Positions 8,456 to 16,232 of a stretch of DNA of 64,000 bases are shown in pieces; the first letter of the stretch is position 1; each line of letters begins with the position of its first letter. The translations under genes and the position numbers were made by a program. The DNA lies in the NCBI GenBank assembly GCA_021732445.1, contig JAKFUZ010000024.1, positions 22,015 through 86,014 on the forward strand, written 5' to 3'. The notes beneath the pieces were generated by a model. The model searched no databases and was not told the origin of the DNA. It saw only the letters and a program-made list of their open reading frames with translations. The stretch comes from Sphingomonas sp. Lineage in GTDB: Bacteria; Pseudomonadota; Alphaproteobacteria; Sphingomonadales; Sphingomonadaceae.

Positions 8456-8959
8456 TCAACCAGCGGCGGCCTCCATCTCGGCTTCCAGCGCGCGCCAGTC
8501 GCGCGTCACCAAAGTCTCCTGTATCGCGGTGCGGGTTTCCAGCTCGCCGTTGCGGATCCAGTGCCATGTGCGGCAGCGGCTTTTGCCGTGGTCCGCGATC
8601 TGAATCATCTCGTAGAGATAGAGCGAGGGGTCGCCCGTCCGCTGCCAGTAAAGCATTACCGCGCGGCTGTGTTCGTCCTCGCCGACTTCCCATGCCGAAC
8701 CGATAATCAACTCATTGTCCCACCAGACGCGCTTGTCGTGATAGGCGGCAGGAAAATCGCGGATTTCGGTGCGGCCATCGGGCCAGGTATAGTGATTGGT
8801 CTGGTGGTAGGGCGTTGCAGGGTTATCGTCGAGGAAGCGGCAGAACAGGCGTGATCGATGCTCGTCGACCTTCTCGCCTGCGGCATTGTAATAGATGTAG
8901 GTGCCGTCCCACACGCCCTCATGTCGGGCCAGCACTGGCATATCTTCGCGAATTCCCAT
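8456..8959 (-). CDS. Conserved hypothetical protein, lipocalin-like beta-rich
   Basis: A 167-residue protein I do not recognise firmly. It has the look of small lipocalin/THAP4-like or DUF3598-type proteins: an N-terminal HEGVWDGTYIYYNAAGEKVDEH, regularly spaced aromatic residues (YHQTNHYTWPDGRTE, KRVWWDNELIIGSAW) and a LYLYEMIQIAD strand near the end. No signal peptide or membrane segment is seen, so it is cytoplasmic. The start ATG 8959 overlaps the stop of the alpha/beta hydrolase, and its stop lies within the likely leuC start, so it is translated as part of the same polycistron. It may bind a hydrophobic pathway intermediate; this is a guess from the fold type only. Confidence 0.6.
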   Translation of the reverse strand: MGIREDMPVLARHEGVWDGTYIYYNAAGEKVDEHRSRLFCRFLDDNPATPYHQTNHYTWPDGRTEIRDFPAAYHDKRVWWDNELIIGSAWEVGEDEHSRAVMLYWQRTGDPSLYLYEMIQIADHGKSRCRTWHWIRNGELETRTAIQETLVTRDWRALEAEMEAAAG

Positions 8960-10329
8960 CAGCTTTCTCCGTCACGCGATCGCAATGCGACCAGATAGGG
9001 GCGGGCGGCAGTCGCCCGGATTAGCGCGCGATGTTCGCGCGCAAGGCATTCGGCCGTGAGTTCGGCCGCATCGAAATCGCCTAGACAGGCCGCACCAGCT
9101 TCATACCACGGATTGAAGAAATGCCGCGCTCGAACGATTGCCCATGCGCGAGTCAGATAGCTGCCGAAACGATCTGGCGCCATATCGGGAAAGAGCAAAT
9201 CAGGGTCACCGACCGGCGCAGGCGGCAGGACAACTCCGCTTGCGCCCAGCGCCTGCGCTGCGGCTGCGATCACCGCCTGCCAGGCCGGCCAGGTTTCCGG
9301 CGGCGGTCCCGGCCAGCCATCCGACAACCCGTGTCCCGGCAGGTCGATCGCGATGCCGTCGCCCCGGTCTGAAACATCGGCAGCGCTGCCGGGCGGGTGG
9401 AGGATCAGCGGGCCGCCCTTGCGCCCGCGCCAATGGATCATGCCATCGAAGGCGTCGGTCGCGATCCGAAGAAATCCCTCGTCATCGGCGTCGCGCGTCG
9501 GCGGGAAGCGCCCGCCTGCGTGGCGCTGGAGAAAGGCAAGACTGTCGGTCAGATGCTCGGCTGGGGTGGCCACTTTATACGCTGTCCACGCCTGGGGCAG
9601 TGGCCCCAAACGGTCGATATGCGCGTGCAGCGGATCGCCGGCATAGGCCGTAATGAGCACCGGCGGCGTCGCAGCATCGATCGGTGGAATATCGCGTGGC
9701 GCGCGCAACACCGCCCCATAACCCGCGCGATAGGCAGCGCCTGAATCGAGCATCTCGCGCACCGCTGCATCGACGCGCCCGACATCGGCATGCGCGACCG
9801 ACAGCCGTGCCTCGGGCCGAACGTCGAACCAGGGGAAGAACCAGCTCTGTTCGAGCATCCGGTTCCACAGCCAGGTCAGGTGCTCGCCATAGCTTGTCGG
9901 CTCAAAGCGCGGCAGATAGCGGTCGCTGAACAGCGCCATTTCTTCGGGCGTCCAGATCGCATAGCCGCCGATGGCCAGCGCCCTGAATTTTTCCGGATGG
10001 CGCTTCAACGCGGATACCAGAATGATTCCACCCGAATGAAACCCATAGGCTGCCACACGCTTCAGCCCCAGCGCATCAAGCAAGGCGACGATCGCATCGG
10101 CGAAATCATCGATGGTTGGATTATCCCCCGGCAACGGTTCGGACTGACCGAAGCCTGGCGTGTCAGGCGCGATGCAGGTGAAATGCTGGCCCCATTGCCG
10201 CATCAACGTTTCATATTCTGCCGAAGAGCGCGGGCTCTGATGCACCATGAGCAACGCCGACCCCGCCCCGCAACGCCGATAATGCACCCGGCGGGCCCCA
10301 ATATCGACGAAATGACGCGTAATCTGCAT
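8959..10329 (-). CDS. Alpha/beta hydrolase with extra degenerate C-terminal half
   Basis: 456 residues from ATG 10329. The first half is a standard alpha/beta hydrolase: MVHQSPRSSAEYE, the APDTPGFGQSEPL turn and a nucleophile elbow YGFHSGGIILV (Ser in G-x-S-x-G-like context). A second stretch from about residue 270 repeats hydrolase-like features (PLILHPPG, IAIDLPGHGLSDGW, AAAAQALGASGVVLPP) but has no nucleophile elbow, so it looks like a decayed duplicate domain. Ordinary relatives are about 280-300 residues long. It is the first gene of the reverse-strand operon, and the GntR-type palindrome sits only 10 bases before its ATG. Likely role: ester, lactone or amide hydrolysis early in the pathway. 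Confidence 0.85.
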   Translation of the reverse strand: MQITRHFVDIGARRVHYRRCGAGSALLMVHQSPRSSAEYETLMRQWGQHFTCIAPDTPGFGQSEPLPGDNPTIDDFADAIVALLDALGLKRVAAYGFHSGGIILVSALKRHPEKFRALAIGGYAIWTPEEMALFSDRYLPRFEPTSYGEHLTWLWNRMLEQSWFFPWFDVRPEARLSVAHADVGRVDAAVREMLDSGAAYRAGYGAVLRAPRDIPPIDAATPPVLITAYAGDPLHAHIDRLGPLPQAWTAYKVATPAEHLTDSLAFLQRHAGGRFPPTRDADDEGFLRIATDAFDGMIHWRGRKGGPLILHPPGSAADVSDRGDGIAIDLPGHGLSDGWPGPPPETWPAWQAVIAAAAQALGASGVVLPPAPVGDPDLLFPDMAPDRFGSYLTRAWAIVRARHFFNPWYEAGAACLGDFDAAELTAECLAREHRALIRATAARPYLVALRSRDGES

Positions 10330-10339
10330 TGCGCTTAAG

Positions 10340-10351
10340 TTGTCCGGACAA
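10340..10351. promoter_or_regulatory. GntR-type operator copy 1, TTGTCCGGACAA
   Basis: A perfect 12-base palindrome in the 89-base gap between the divergent hydrolase operon (ATG 10329, reverse) and the isochorismatase operon (ATG 10419, forward). A half-site TGGACAAG follows at 10359-10366. It is the same motif found at five other island promoters. Its closeness to the hydrolase ATG leaves no room for a normal ribosome-binding site, so that mRNA may be leaderless or may start at the in-frame TTG 10365. Confidence 0.8.
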
Positions 10352-10418
10352 ATCTTGCTGGACAAGTCCTAATCCTGTCCGCATCATCGACACAAGCGAA
10401 TAAGGAGGCAAGCCTGCA

Positions 10419-11102
10419 ATGCCCGATCCGATCGGCACCCGGATGATCGAGGACGGCCGCACCGCGCGCGAGATTTTCCAGGCCGTAATGGCCAATCCTG
10501 CCCGGCGCAAATTCGGGTTCGGCAGCAAGCTGGCGATCGTCAATGTCGATTTCCAGCAGGCCTATACCCGCATCGACAAATTCGCGACCGCCTATGAGAC
10601 AGACCCGCGCCAGATCGACCATGTGAACACCATATCCAATCTCGCCCGAGCGCGCGGCATGCCCGTCATCTGGAGCCGGGTGGGGTATAAGGACGATGCG
10701 GGCGATGCCGGCATTTGGGGCACCCGCACCAACACGCCCGACTCTTTGCAGAACATCAACCTTGGCAGCGAACGCCATGCCTTTGACGATCGCTGCGCTA
10801 TTCACCCCGATGACCTGCACTATACCAAGCGGATGCCGAGCGCCTTTTTCGAAACGCCGCTTGCCAGCTATCTTGTTTGGCACAAAGTCGACACCGTCGT
10901 GGTGACCGGTGGATCCACATCGGGCTGCGTCCGCGCGACGGCCGTCGACGCGCTCAGCCATGGCTATCGAACGATTGTGCCGATCGAGACCTGCGCCGAC
11001 AAGCATGAAAGCTATCATTTTGCCAATTTGACCGACCTTCAGCTGAAATATGCCGATGTCGAGCCGGTACAGACGGTTATCGACTGGCTGGAGGCGCGCT
11101 GA
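10419..11102 (+). CDS. Isochorismatase-family cysteine amidohydrolase (N-carbamoylsarcosine amidase-like)
   Basis: A 227-residue cysteine hydrolase with the family catalytic triad visible as Asp44 (AIVNVDFQQAYT), Lys137 (HYTKRMPSAFF) and Cys170 (GGSTSGCVRATAVDALSHGY). This subfamily hydrolyses N-carbamoyl, ureido or primary-amide groups to release ammonia (N-carbamoylsarcosine amidase, ureidoacrylate amidohydrolase, biuret hydrolase). Length and motif spacing are normal. An AAGGAGG lies about 11 bases before ATG 10419. It is the first gene of the forward operon 10419-14309, followed with TGATG overlap by two PuuE-like proteins, which suggests sequential opening and trimming of a C-N bonded substrate. 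Confidence 0.88.
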   Translation: MPDPIGTRMIEDGRTAREIFQAVMANPARRKFGFGSKLAIVNVDFQQAYTRIDKFATAYETDPRQIDHVNTISNLARARGMPVIWSRVGYKDDAGDAGIWGTRTNTPDSLQNINLGSERHAFDDRCAIHPDDLHYTKRMPSAFFETPLASYLVWHKVDTVVVTGGSTSGCVRATAVDALSHGYRTIVPIETCADKHESYHFANLTDLQLKYADVEPVQTVIDWLEAR

Positions 11103-11980
11103 TGCGCGAAGGCGCGGCTGATCCCGGCCTATATGGTTTTTCCCCCTATCGCGGCCGTCGGAAGATTGTTTGGCCCGGCGGCAAGTCTGTCGCCGTCTGG
11201 GTCGCGCCCAATCTCGAATATTACGAGATCGACCCGCCCGCGCACCCGCAGCGCAAGGCCTGGGGAAGGCCGCACCCCGACGTCGTCGGCTATAGCCACC
11301 GCGACCACAGCAACCGCGTGTCGCACTGGCGCATGGCCGAGGTGATGAGCCGCCACGGCTTTCCCGGATCAGTCAGCCTGTCAGTGGCGCTGTGCCAGCA
11401 CCATCCCGACGTGGTCGATGATGCAGCGAGGCGGGGCTGGGAGTTTTTCAGCCACGGCATCTACAACACGCGCTACGCCTATGGCATGGACGAGGCGCAG
11501 GAGCGCGCGATCATCGAGGATTCGATCCGGACCGTGCATGCCGCGACCGGGCAGCGGATCAGGGGCTGGCTCGCCCCCGCTCTCACCCATACGCCGCGCA
11601 CGCTCGACCTGATCGCTGACTATGGCCTCGATTATACCTGCGACCTGTATCACGACGATCAGGTGCAGCACGTGGACGTGGCAAAGGGCCGGCTGGCGTC
11701 CATCCCCTACAGCCTCGAAGTCAACGACCATTATGGCTTTTTCGTCTACAATATGAGTCCGCGGGACTATGCCGACACGCTGATCCGCCAGTTTGACCGG
11801 CTGGCGGCCGAAGGCGAGGCGTCCGGCACGGTGATGTGCATCCCCTTGCACGCATATCTGATTGGCCAACCCCATCGAATCGGCGCGTTTGAAGGGGTGC
11901 TGGCGCACATCGCTGCCGATGGCCGCGCCTGGCTCGCCCGCGCGGGCGACATTGTCGATGCGTGGCGGGCGCAGCAATGA
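11102..11980 (+). CDS. Polysaccharide-deacetylase-fold hydrolase, PuuE-like (paralogue 1)
   Basis: A 292-residue NodB/PuuE-type protein. It carries the PuuE-style N-terminus KIVWPGGKSVAVWVAPNLEYYE, the HG motif WEFFSHGIYNTRYAYG and C-terminal PLHAYLIGQPHRIGAFEG. The family includes metal-independent allantoinase PuuE and other C-N or ring-opening hydrolases as well as chitin deacetylases; the soluble form without signal peptide and the neighbours favour a small-molecule amide or imide substrate. ATG 11102 overlaps the isochorismatase stop. It is immediately followed by a second paralogue with ATGA overlap, so the pair may form a hetero-oligomer. Confidence 0.85.
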   Translation: MREGAADPGLYGFSPYRGRRKIVWPGGKSVAVWVAPNLEYYEIDPPAHPQRKAWGRPHPDVVGYSHRDHSNRVSHWRMAEVMSRHGFPGSVSLSVALCQHHPDVVDDAARRGWEFFSHGIYNTRYAYGMDEAQERAIIEDSIRTVHAATGQRIRGWLAPALTHTPRTLDLIADYGLDYTCDLYHDDQVQHVDVAKGRLASIPYSLEVNDHYGFFVYNMSPRDYADTLIRQFDRLAAEGEASGTVMCIPLHAYLIGQPHRIGAFEGVLAHIAADGRAWLARAGDIVDAWRAQQ

Positions 11981-12891
11981 CGCTCGATCCTGCCTATCTG
12001 GACTATCCCAGGCGCCGCCAGGGCTATGATCACGATCTCTATCGCTGGTCGGCCCTCAAGGATCGCCCGCCCGTGACATGGCCGGGCGGCAAATCTGTTG
12101 CGCTGTGGCTGTGCGTCAGCCTGGAATGGTTTCCGATTGTGCCAGGTGATTTGCCGTTTCGCGCGCCGGGCCATATGCAGACGGCGTATCCCGATTACCG
12201 GCACTATACGGCCCGCGATTATGGCAACCGGGTGGGCGTGTACCGGCTGCTCGACGCCTTCGCGAAGGTCGGGGCCGCAGCGTCGTTTGCAACCAATGCC
12301 GCGATTGCGGAACGCTATCCGCAATTGATCGCCGATATCGTCAGCGCAGGGCATGAGATCATCGCGCATTCGACTGATATGAACGGCACCATCGCCAGCG
12401 GCCTGAGCATTGACGACGAGCGCGCGCTGATCGCCACCTCGCTCAATATGCTGGAGCGCGTCAGCGGCACGCGCCCCCGCGGCTGGCTGTCGATCGCGCG
12501 CTCCGAGAGCTGGAACACGCCCGACCTGCTCCGCGACGCCGGCCTCCGCTATGCCTGCGACTGGGTGAATGACGAACTGCCCTATCGGTTCAACAACGGC
12601 CTTATCAACCTGCCGCTCAACCACGAACTGAGTGACCGCCAGATCATCACCGTCCAGCAGCAATCCGCCGACAGCTATGCGCAACAGATGCGCGATGCCG
12701 GCGATTGGCTCGCGAAGGAGGCCAAGGCGCAAGGGGGGCGGCTGCTGCCATTGCACCTGACGCCCTACATCATGGCGCTACCCTATCGCATCGGCGCGCT
12801 TGAAGATTTGCTGGCCGGTCTTGCGCAGCGGCCAGAAATGTGGATCGCGACGGGGGGTGCCATCGTCGATGCCTGGGCGGCGCAGCAATGA
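11977..12891 (+). CDS. Polysaccharide-deacetylase-fold protein, PuuE-like (paralogue 2, altered motifs)
   Basis: 304 residues from ATG 11977, which overlaps the previous stop (ATGA). It shares the TWPGGKSVALWLCVSLEW start and LHLTPYIMALPYRIGALE end of its neighbour, but the HG motif is changed to HEIIAHSTDMNG (His-Ser), and the acidic residues after SLEW are missing. It may be a diverged enzyme or a non-catalytic partner of paralogue 1. Both end in the same AQQ tail (VDAWRAQQ and VDAWAAQQ), which points to a recent tandem duplication. No signal peptide, so cytoplasmic. Confidence 0.82.
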   Translation: MTLDPAYLDYPRRRQGYDHDLYRWSALKDRPPVTWPGGKSVALWLCVSLEWFPIVPGDLPFRAPGHMQTAYPDYRHYTARDYGNRVGVYRLLDAFAKVGAAASFATNAAIAERYPQLIADIVSAGHEIIAHSTDMNGTIASGLSIDDERALIATSLNMLERVSGTRPRGWLSIARSESWNTPDLLRDAGLRYACDWVNDELPYRFNNGLINLPLNHELSDRQIITVQQQSADSYAQQMRDAGDWLAKEAKAQGGRLLPLHLTPYIMALPYRIGALEDLLAGLAQRPEMWIATGGAIVDAWAAQQ

Positions 12892-14309
12892 TGCAGGTTC
12901 GCAACCCCCGCACCGGCGCGTTTGACTATGAAATCGATCCGCTCGATGCACCGGCGATTGCCGCGCTCGCCGGCGATCTGCGGCGTAGACAGCGCCATTG
13001 GGCCGCCCTGCCGGCCAGCGAGCGGGCAAAAATGCTGATGTTGTTGCGTGCAGCAATTGCGCGGCATGCGGATGCGATTTCAGCCGCCCTGACCATTGAC
13101 ACTGGTCGCCGGGCAATTTCGCATATCGAGGTGGAGGGCACACAGCGCGCGCTCGACCGCTGGGCGACCATCGCGCCAGAGTTGATCGTCCGCGCGACCG
13201 GCGAGGTGCGGGCGAGCGCCACGCCGGGCATCACCATCTCAACCCGGCTCGTGCCCTATCCCTTGGTCGGTGTGGTCAGCCCGTGGAACTTCCCGCTCAC
13301 GCTTGCGTTGATCGACGCTATTCCGGCGCTGGCGGCTGGGTGCGCGGTAATCGTGAAACCTTCCGAAGTTACGCCGCGCTTCATCTGCCCGTTGATGGCC
13401 GCGGTCGCCGAGGTGCCGGAGGTGCCGCTGGCAGTGATCGAGGGTGATGGCGCGAGCGGCGCGGCGCTGGTCGGCGCGGTCGATTATGTCGCGTTCACCG
13501 GATCGGTCGCGACCGGGCAAAAGGTAGCGGCGGCGGCGGCGGCAGCGTTCATTCCGGCGAGCCTCGAACTCGGTGGCAAGGACCCGATGATCATCCTCGC
13601 GAGCGCCGATCCGGCCTGGGCCGCGCAGGTGGCGCTCAGGGCGTCGATCGTCAATACGGGGCAAGCCTGCCAGTCGATCGAACGGGTTTATGTGGCACGC
13701 AAAATCGCCGAACCTTTCCTTGCGGCACTGGTCGCGGCGGCCAGGGCGGTGCGGCTCAATGCCCACGATATTGGCAGCGGCGACATCGGCCCCTTCATCT
13801 TCGCCCGCCAGGCGGAGACCGTGCAGCGGCAGATCAGTGATGCGGTCGCAAACGGCGCGCGGCTGCTTACCGGAGGCAGTGTGGAGGTGATCGGTGGCGG
13901 GCAGTATCTTCGGCCGACGGTGCTGACGGGCGTGACCCCCCAAATGGCGGTCATGGCTGATGAAACCTTTGGTCCCGTCATCCCCGTGGCGGTGTTCGAC
14001 AATGTCGAGGAGGCGGTGGCGCTCGCCAATGGCGGCGTTTTCGGGCTGTCGGCCGCGGTGCTGGCGGGATCGGCCGAAGCAGCCGAAGCGGTGGCCGTAA
14101 AACTGAACGCAGGTGCCGTCTCGATCAACGACGGCGCGCTCACCGCAATGGTCTGGGACGCCGAGAAATCGAGTTTTGGCGCAAGCGGCCTCGGCCCTTC
14201 GCGGATGGGCGAGAGCGGCCTGCTGCGCTTCTTTCGCAAACAGGCGCTGCTCCGCCAGAACGGCCAAGCGCTACCCGTCCAGGCCTATGCGGAGGACGCG
14301 CGCCGATGA
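12888..14309 (+). CDS. Aldehyde dehydrogenase (NAD(P)-dependent)
   Basis: 473 residues from ATG 12888 (coupled to the previous stop). Standard ALDH motifs: VSPWNFPLTLALIDAIPAL, VIVKPSEVTP, FTGSVATGQKV, the general-base Glu in SLELGGKDPMIIL, the catalytic Cys in NTGQACQSIERVYV, and ETFGPVIPV. It should oxidise an aldehyde to a carboxylic acid. It ends the four-gene core of the forward operon, so in the pathway model it oxidises an aldehyde released by the upstream hydrolases. It resembles the coniferyl-aldehyde or succinate-semialdehyde type group; the aldehyde cannot be named. Confidence 0.92.
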   Translation: MMQVRNPRTGAFDYEIDPLDAPAIAALAGDLRRRQRHWAALPASERAKMLMLLRAAIARHADAISAALTIDTGRRAISHIEVEGTQRALDRWATIAPELIVRATGEVRASATPGITISTRLVPYPLVGVVSPWNFPLTLALIDAIPALAAGCAVIVKPSEVTPRFICPLMAAVAEVPEVPLAVIEGDGASGAALVGAVDYVAFTGSVATGQKVAAAAAAAFIPASLELGGKDPMIILASADPAWAAQVALRASIVNTGQACQSIERVYVARKIAEPFLAALVAAARAVRLNAHDIGSGDIGPFIFARQAETVQRQISDAVANGARLLTGGSVEVIGGGQYLRPTVLTGVTPQMAVMADETFGPVIPVAVFDNVEEAVALANGGVFGLSAAVLAGSAEAAEAVAVKLNAGAVSINDGALTAMVWDAEKSSFGASGLGPSRMGESGLLRFFRKQALLRQNGQALPVQAYAEDARR

Positions 14310-14527
14310 CCGGCATTGCCGAGGCGATGCTCGACATGCGGCTCCTCAACCGCCAGGGTTTGCGCGGCGTCCATTTCGTTGAAATCGCTCGCTTGGCAGA
14401 CGGTGGCCGAAGGCGGATGCCGACCCGGCAATGTTTCGAACATGGCATGCTGATGCGCCGGATTTTGCCGGATGAGGTGCGGGTTAGTCGGATATCCTGC
14501 CTCGCAGCTACTGATCGACGGCCCTAA
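14306..14527 (+). CDS. Small protein, probably a truncated gene
   Basis: A 73-residue frame starting ATG 14306, overlapping the ALDH stop by ATGA, so it is in register with the operon. The first 35 residues (MTGIAEAMLDMRLLNRQGL..) read like the start of a normal gene, but the rest (Arg- and Cys-rich) looks like out-of-context translation. I recognise no family. The most likely explanation is that the next operon gene was cut near 14400-14530 when the segment carrying the GNAT gene was inserted. The following 43 bases are AT-rich, unlike the island. Confidence 0.4.
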   Translation: MTGIAEAMLDMRLLNRQGLRGVHFVEIARLADGGRRRMPTRQCFEHGMLMRRILPDEVRVSRISCLAATDRRP

Positions 14528-14570
14528 ATACGCCCACGCTTCGCCATAATTTTAAGTAAACGAACCATAT

Positions 14571-15038
14571 ATGTGGACCATAAGGCATGCGATATTCCCA
14601 GACGACGCACCGGCTGTTCTCGATATCTGGCGTGAGTTTGTAGCAAGTCCGAGGGTCAGCCTTGCGCATCAAAACAATCACGTCGAATTCGACGACATAC
14701 CGGGCAAATACGCGTCACCCGACGGCTGCATCCTTCTGGCCGAACGCGGTGGCGAGATCTACGGTTCCGTCTCGCTCAAGAGGATCGACGCTGAGATTTG
14801 CGAGATGAAGCGGCTTTACGTCCGGCCTGGTGCGAGAGGCAACCGGCTTGGCTATGGCCTGGTCGAGCGGCTGATCGACGAGGCAAGACAATTGGGCTAT
14901 TCTGAGATGCGGCTGGATGTCCTGGAAGAATTTGTTCGGGCCAAGATGCTTTATGCCGCCTTCGGCTTCGTTCAAGCAGAGCCGGTTTCGTTCAATCCTT
15001 TGCCAGGCACCAAGTTCTTGGGTCGGCGGCTGAGGTAG
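14571..15038 (+). CDS. GNAT-family N-acetyltransferase
   Basis: A 155-residue acetyltransferase of normal length. Motif A with the acetyl-CoA pyrophosphate loop is MKRLYVRPGARGNRLGYGLVERLIDEA, and the C-terminal half has the typical AAFGFVQAEPV strand. Substrate unknown. Codon usage and base composition are less GC-rich than the island genes, it has its own AT-rich upstream stretch, and it separates the ALDH operon from the convergent operon at 15130. It therefore looks like an independent insertion, not a pathway gene. Confidence 0.82.
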   Translation: MWTIRHAIFPDDAPAVLDIWREFVASPRVSLAHQNNHVEFDDIPGKYASPDGCILLAERGGEIYGSVSLKRIDAEICEMKRLYVRPGARGNRLGYGLVERLIDEARQLGYSEMRLDVLEEFVRAKMLYAAFGFVQAEPVSFNPLPGTKFLGRRLR

Positions 15039-15129
15039 CGACCACGCGGGATGTCCCCGGTCTGGTCAAACGCAGCTCATCCGGACAAACCCATCCGGGC
15101 GACGGGGTGTTCGCGCGGCCGCCCGCTGC

Positions 15130-15867
15130 TTACCGCGCCAGCTCCACCAGTTCATACCATGTCGCCATATAACCGCCGACGCCGCCTTGGACGAACACCG
15201 CGTCATCGTCCGCCGTCACCCAAAGGTCGTAGCGCGGGTGTTCCCTGCCGCCCATGCCGGTGTCGCTCGCGTCGATAAAGGCGAAGTGGCGGCAGGCGAA
15301 GCTACCTGCGGCGACTCGCACGGTTTCATCGCCGAGATAGTGCAGGTCGATCTTCACTTCGGCGATCATCGGCGGAGTCGCGCCGCGATGGTCGGGCGAC
15401 GGGAGGTAGCAGCGCACGGTGCGGCGGTGCGGGCCTTTGGCGACATCCATGCACCGCGTCAGATAGCCGTCACCGACGATCGGGTGCGTGCCCAGCCCAT
15501 CAATCGCGCCGGAGAAATCGACGCGCTGCGACAGCCGCCCGATCGCAGGGCCGGTACTTTCGCACTCGATGACGCCGCCACCCTTGCGGTGCGTCACGTT
15601 GAACCAGCCTGACCCCATGAACTCATCGCCTACGCTCAGATGAACGTGGAGGTTGCGCGGGTGGCCATCGGCGTCGATGGCGTAGACGACGTCGCGCAGC
15701 ACCGTGGGCGCCGGCTCCTCGATTTCGCACTGCGCGCGCAGCGTCACAGCGCCATCGGCATGATGCGTGAAGGCGAACCATTCACGGCCGCGCTCCTGAT
15801 CCATCATCTCGGGCTTTTTGGAGGTGTAGCGGATGCGGCCGCGGACGGTGCGGTGCCGCATCACCAT
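15130..15867 (-). CDS. Unrecognised beta-rich protein, last gene of the FAD-oxidase operon
   Basis: A 245-residue protein (start ATG 15867, or ATG 15861 which overlaps the previous stop). I do not recognise a family. Alternating charged and hydrophobic residues (VTLRAQCEIEE, NLHVHLSVGDEFMGSGWF, EVKIDLHYLGDETVRVAAG) suggest a mostly beta fold, and the FACRHFAFIDASD segment with HPRYDLWVTADDDAVFVQG near the end recalls lipid- or polyketide-binding proteins. No signal peptide is seen. It ends the reverse operon that runs from the MFS carrier at 21254, so it is probably part of the GntR regulon. Confidence 0.55.
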   Translation of the reverse strand: MVMRHRTVRGRIRYTSKKPEMMDQERGREWFAFTHHADGAVTLRAQCEIEEPAPTVLRDVVYAIDADGHPRNLHVHLSVGDEFMGSGWFNVTHRKGGGVIECESTGPAIGRLSQRVDFSGAIDGLGTHPIVGDGYLTRCMDVAKGPHRRTVRCYLPSPDHRGATPPMIAEVKIDLHYLGDETVRVAAGSFACRHFAFIDASDTGMGGREHPRYDLWVTADDDAVFVQGGVGGYMATWYELVELAR

Positions 15868-16232
15868 TCCTTCAATTCGCGGCTGATCTGCTCGACCGGT
15901 GCTTCCTCGACCGCCATCGCCTCCATCGCCTGGCTCACGCCGCGCATGACACGGGCGATATAGGCCTTGGTCTCGACCCCGCGCTCATAGGCTGCATCCT
16001 TGTCTGCGACAAAGCCTTCGATGTCGGCGCGGGTAACCAGGCCCTGCGCGTCGAGCAGCCGTTCGACAGTATCCTGCCGCTGCCTGAGCACCGAAACCTC
16101 GGCGACCAGCGCCATCACGATCGACAGGATGCGGTCGATCGCGGGATCGTCGAAATAGTCAGGCCGCTTGCCCTTGGCGCGTTTGCCAGCAAGGCCAATC
16201 CAGTCGAGCGCCTCTGGGGGCCGGGCGCTCAT
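15861..16232 (-). CDS. Small hypothetical protein with coiled-coil tendency
   Basis: 123 residues from ATG 16232, which overlaps the methyltransferase stop (ATGA); an earlier in-frame start at 16262 is rejected for that reason. The middle (ILSIVMALVAEVSVLRQRQDTVERLLDAQG, written here in outline: heptad-like Leu and Val with charged residues) predicts a coiled coil, followed by a helical ADIEGFVADKDAAYERG stretch. No known domain. The tight overlap on both sides with the methyltransferase and the beta-rich protein suggests that the three work as a unit. Confidence 0.5.
   Translation of the reverse strand: MSARPPEALDWIGLAGKRAKGKRPDYFDDPAIDRILSIVMALVAEVSVLRQRQDTVERLLDAQGLVTRADIEGFVADKDAAYERGVETKAYIARVMRGVSQAMEAMAVEEAPVEQISRELKEW

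Noticed and set aside
6446..8464. LeuC and LeuD as the leucine-biosynthesis isopropylmalate isomerase
   Set aside because: No leuA or leuB nearby, an operon full of catabolic genes, and control by the island operator make a catabolic hydro-lyase more likely, although sequence alone cannot exclude biosynthesis.
15066..15080. Sequence TCATCCGGACAAAC as a possible seventh GntR operator
   Set aside because: Only the right half-site matches; it lies between two convergent gene ends where no promoter is expected.
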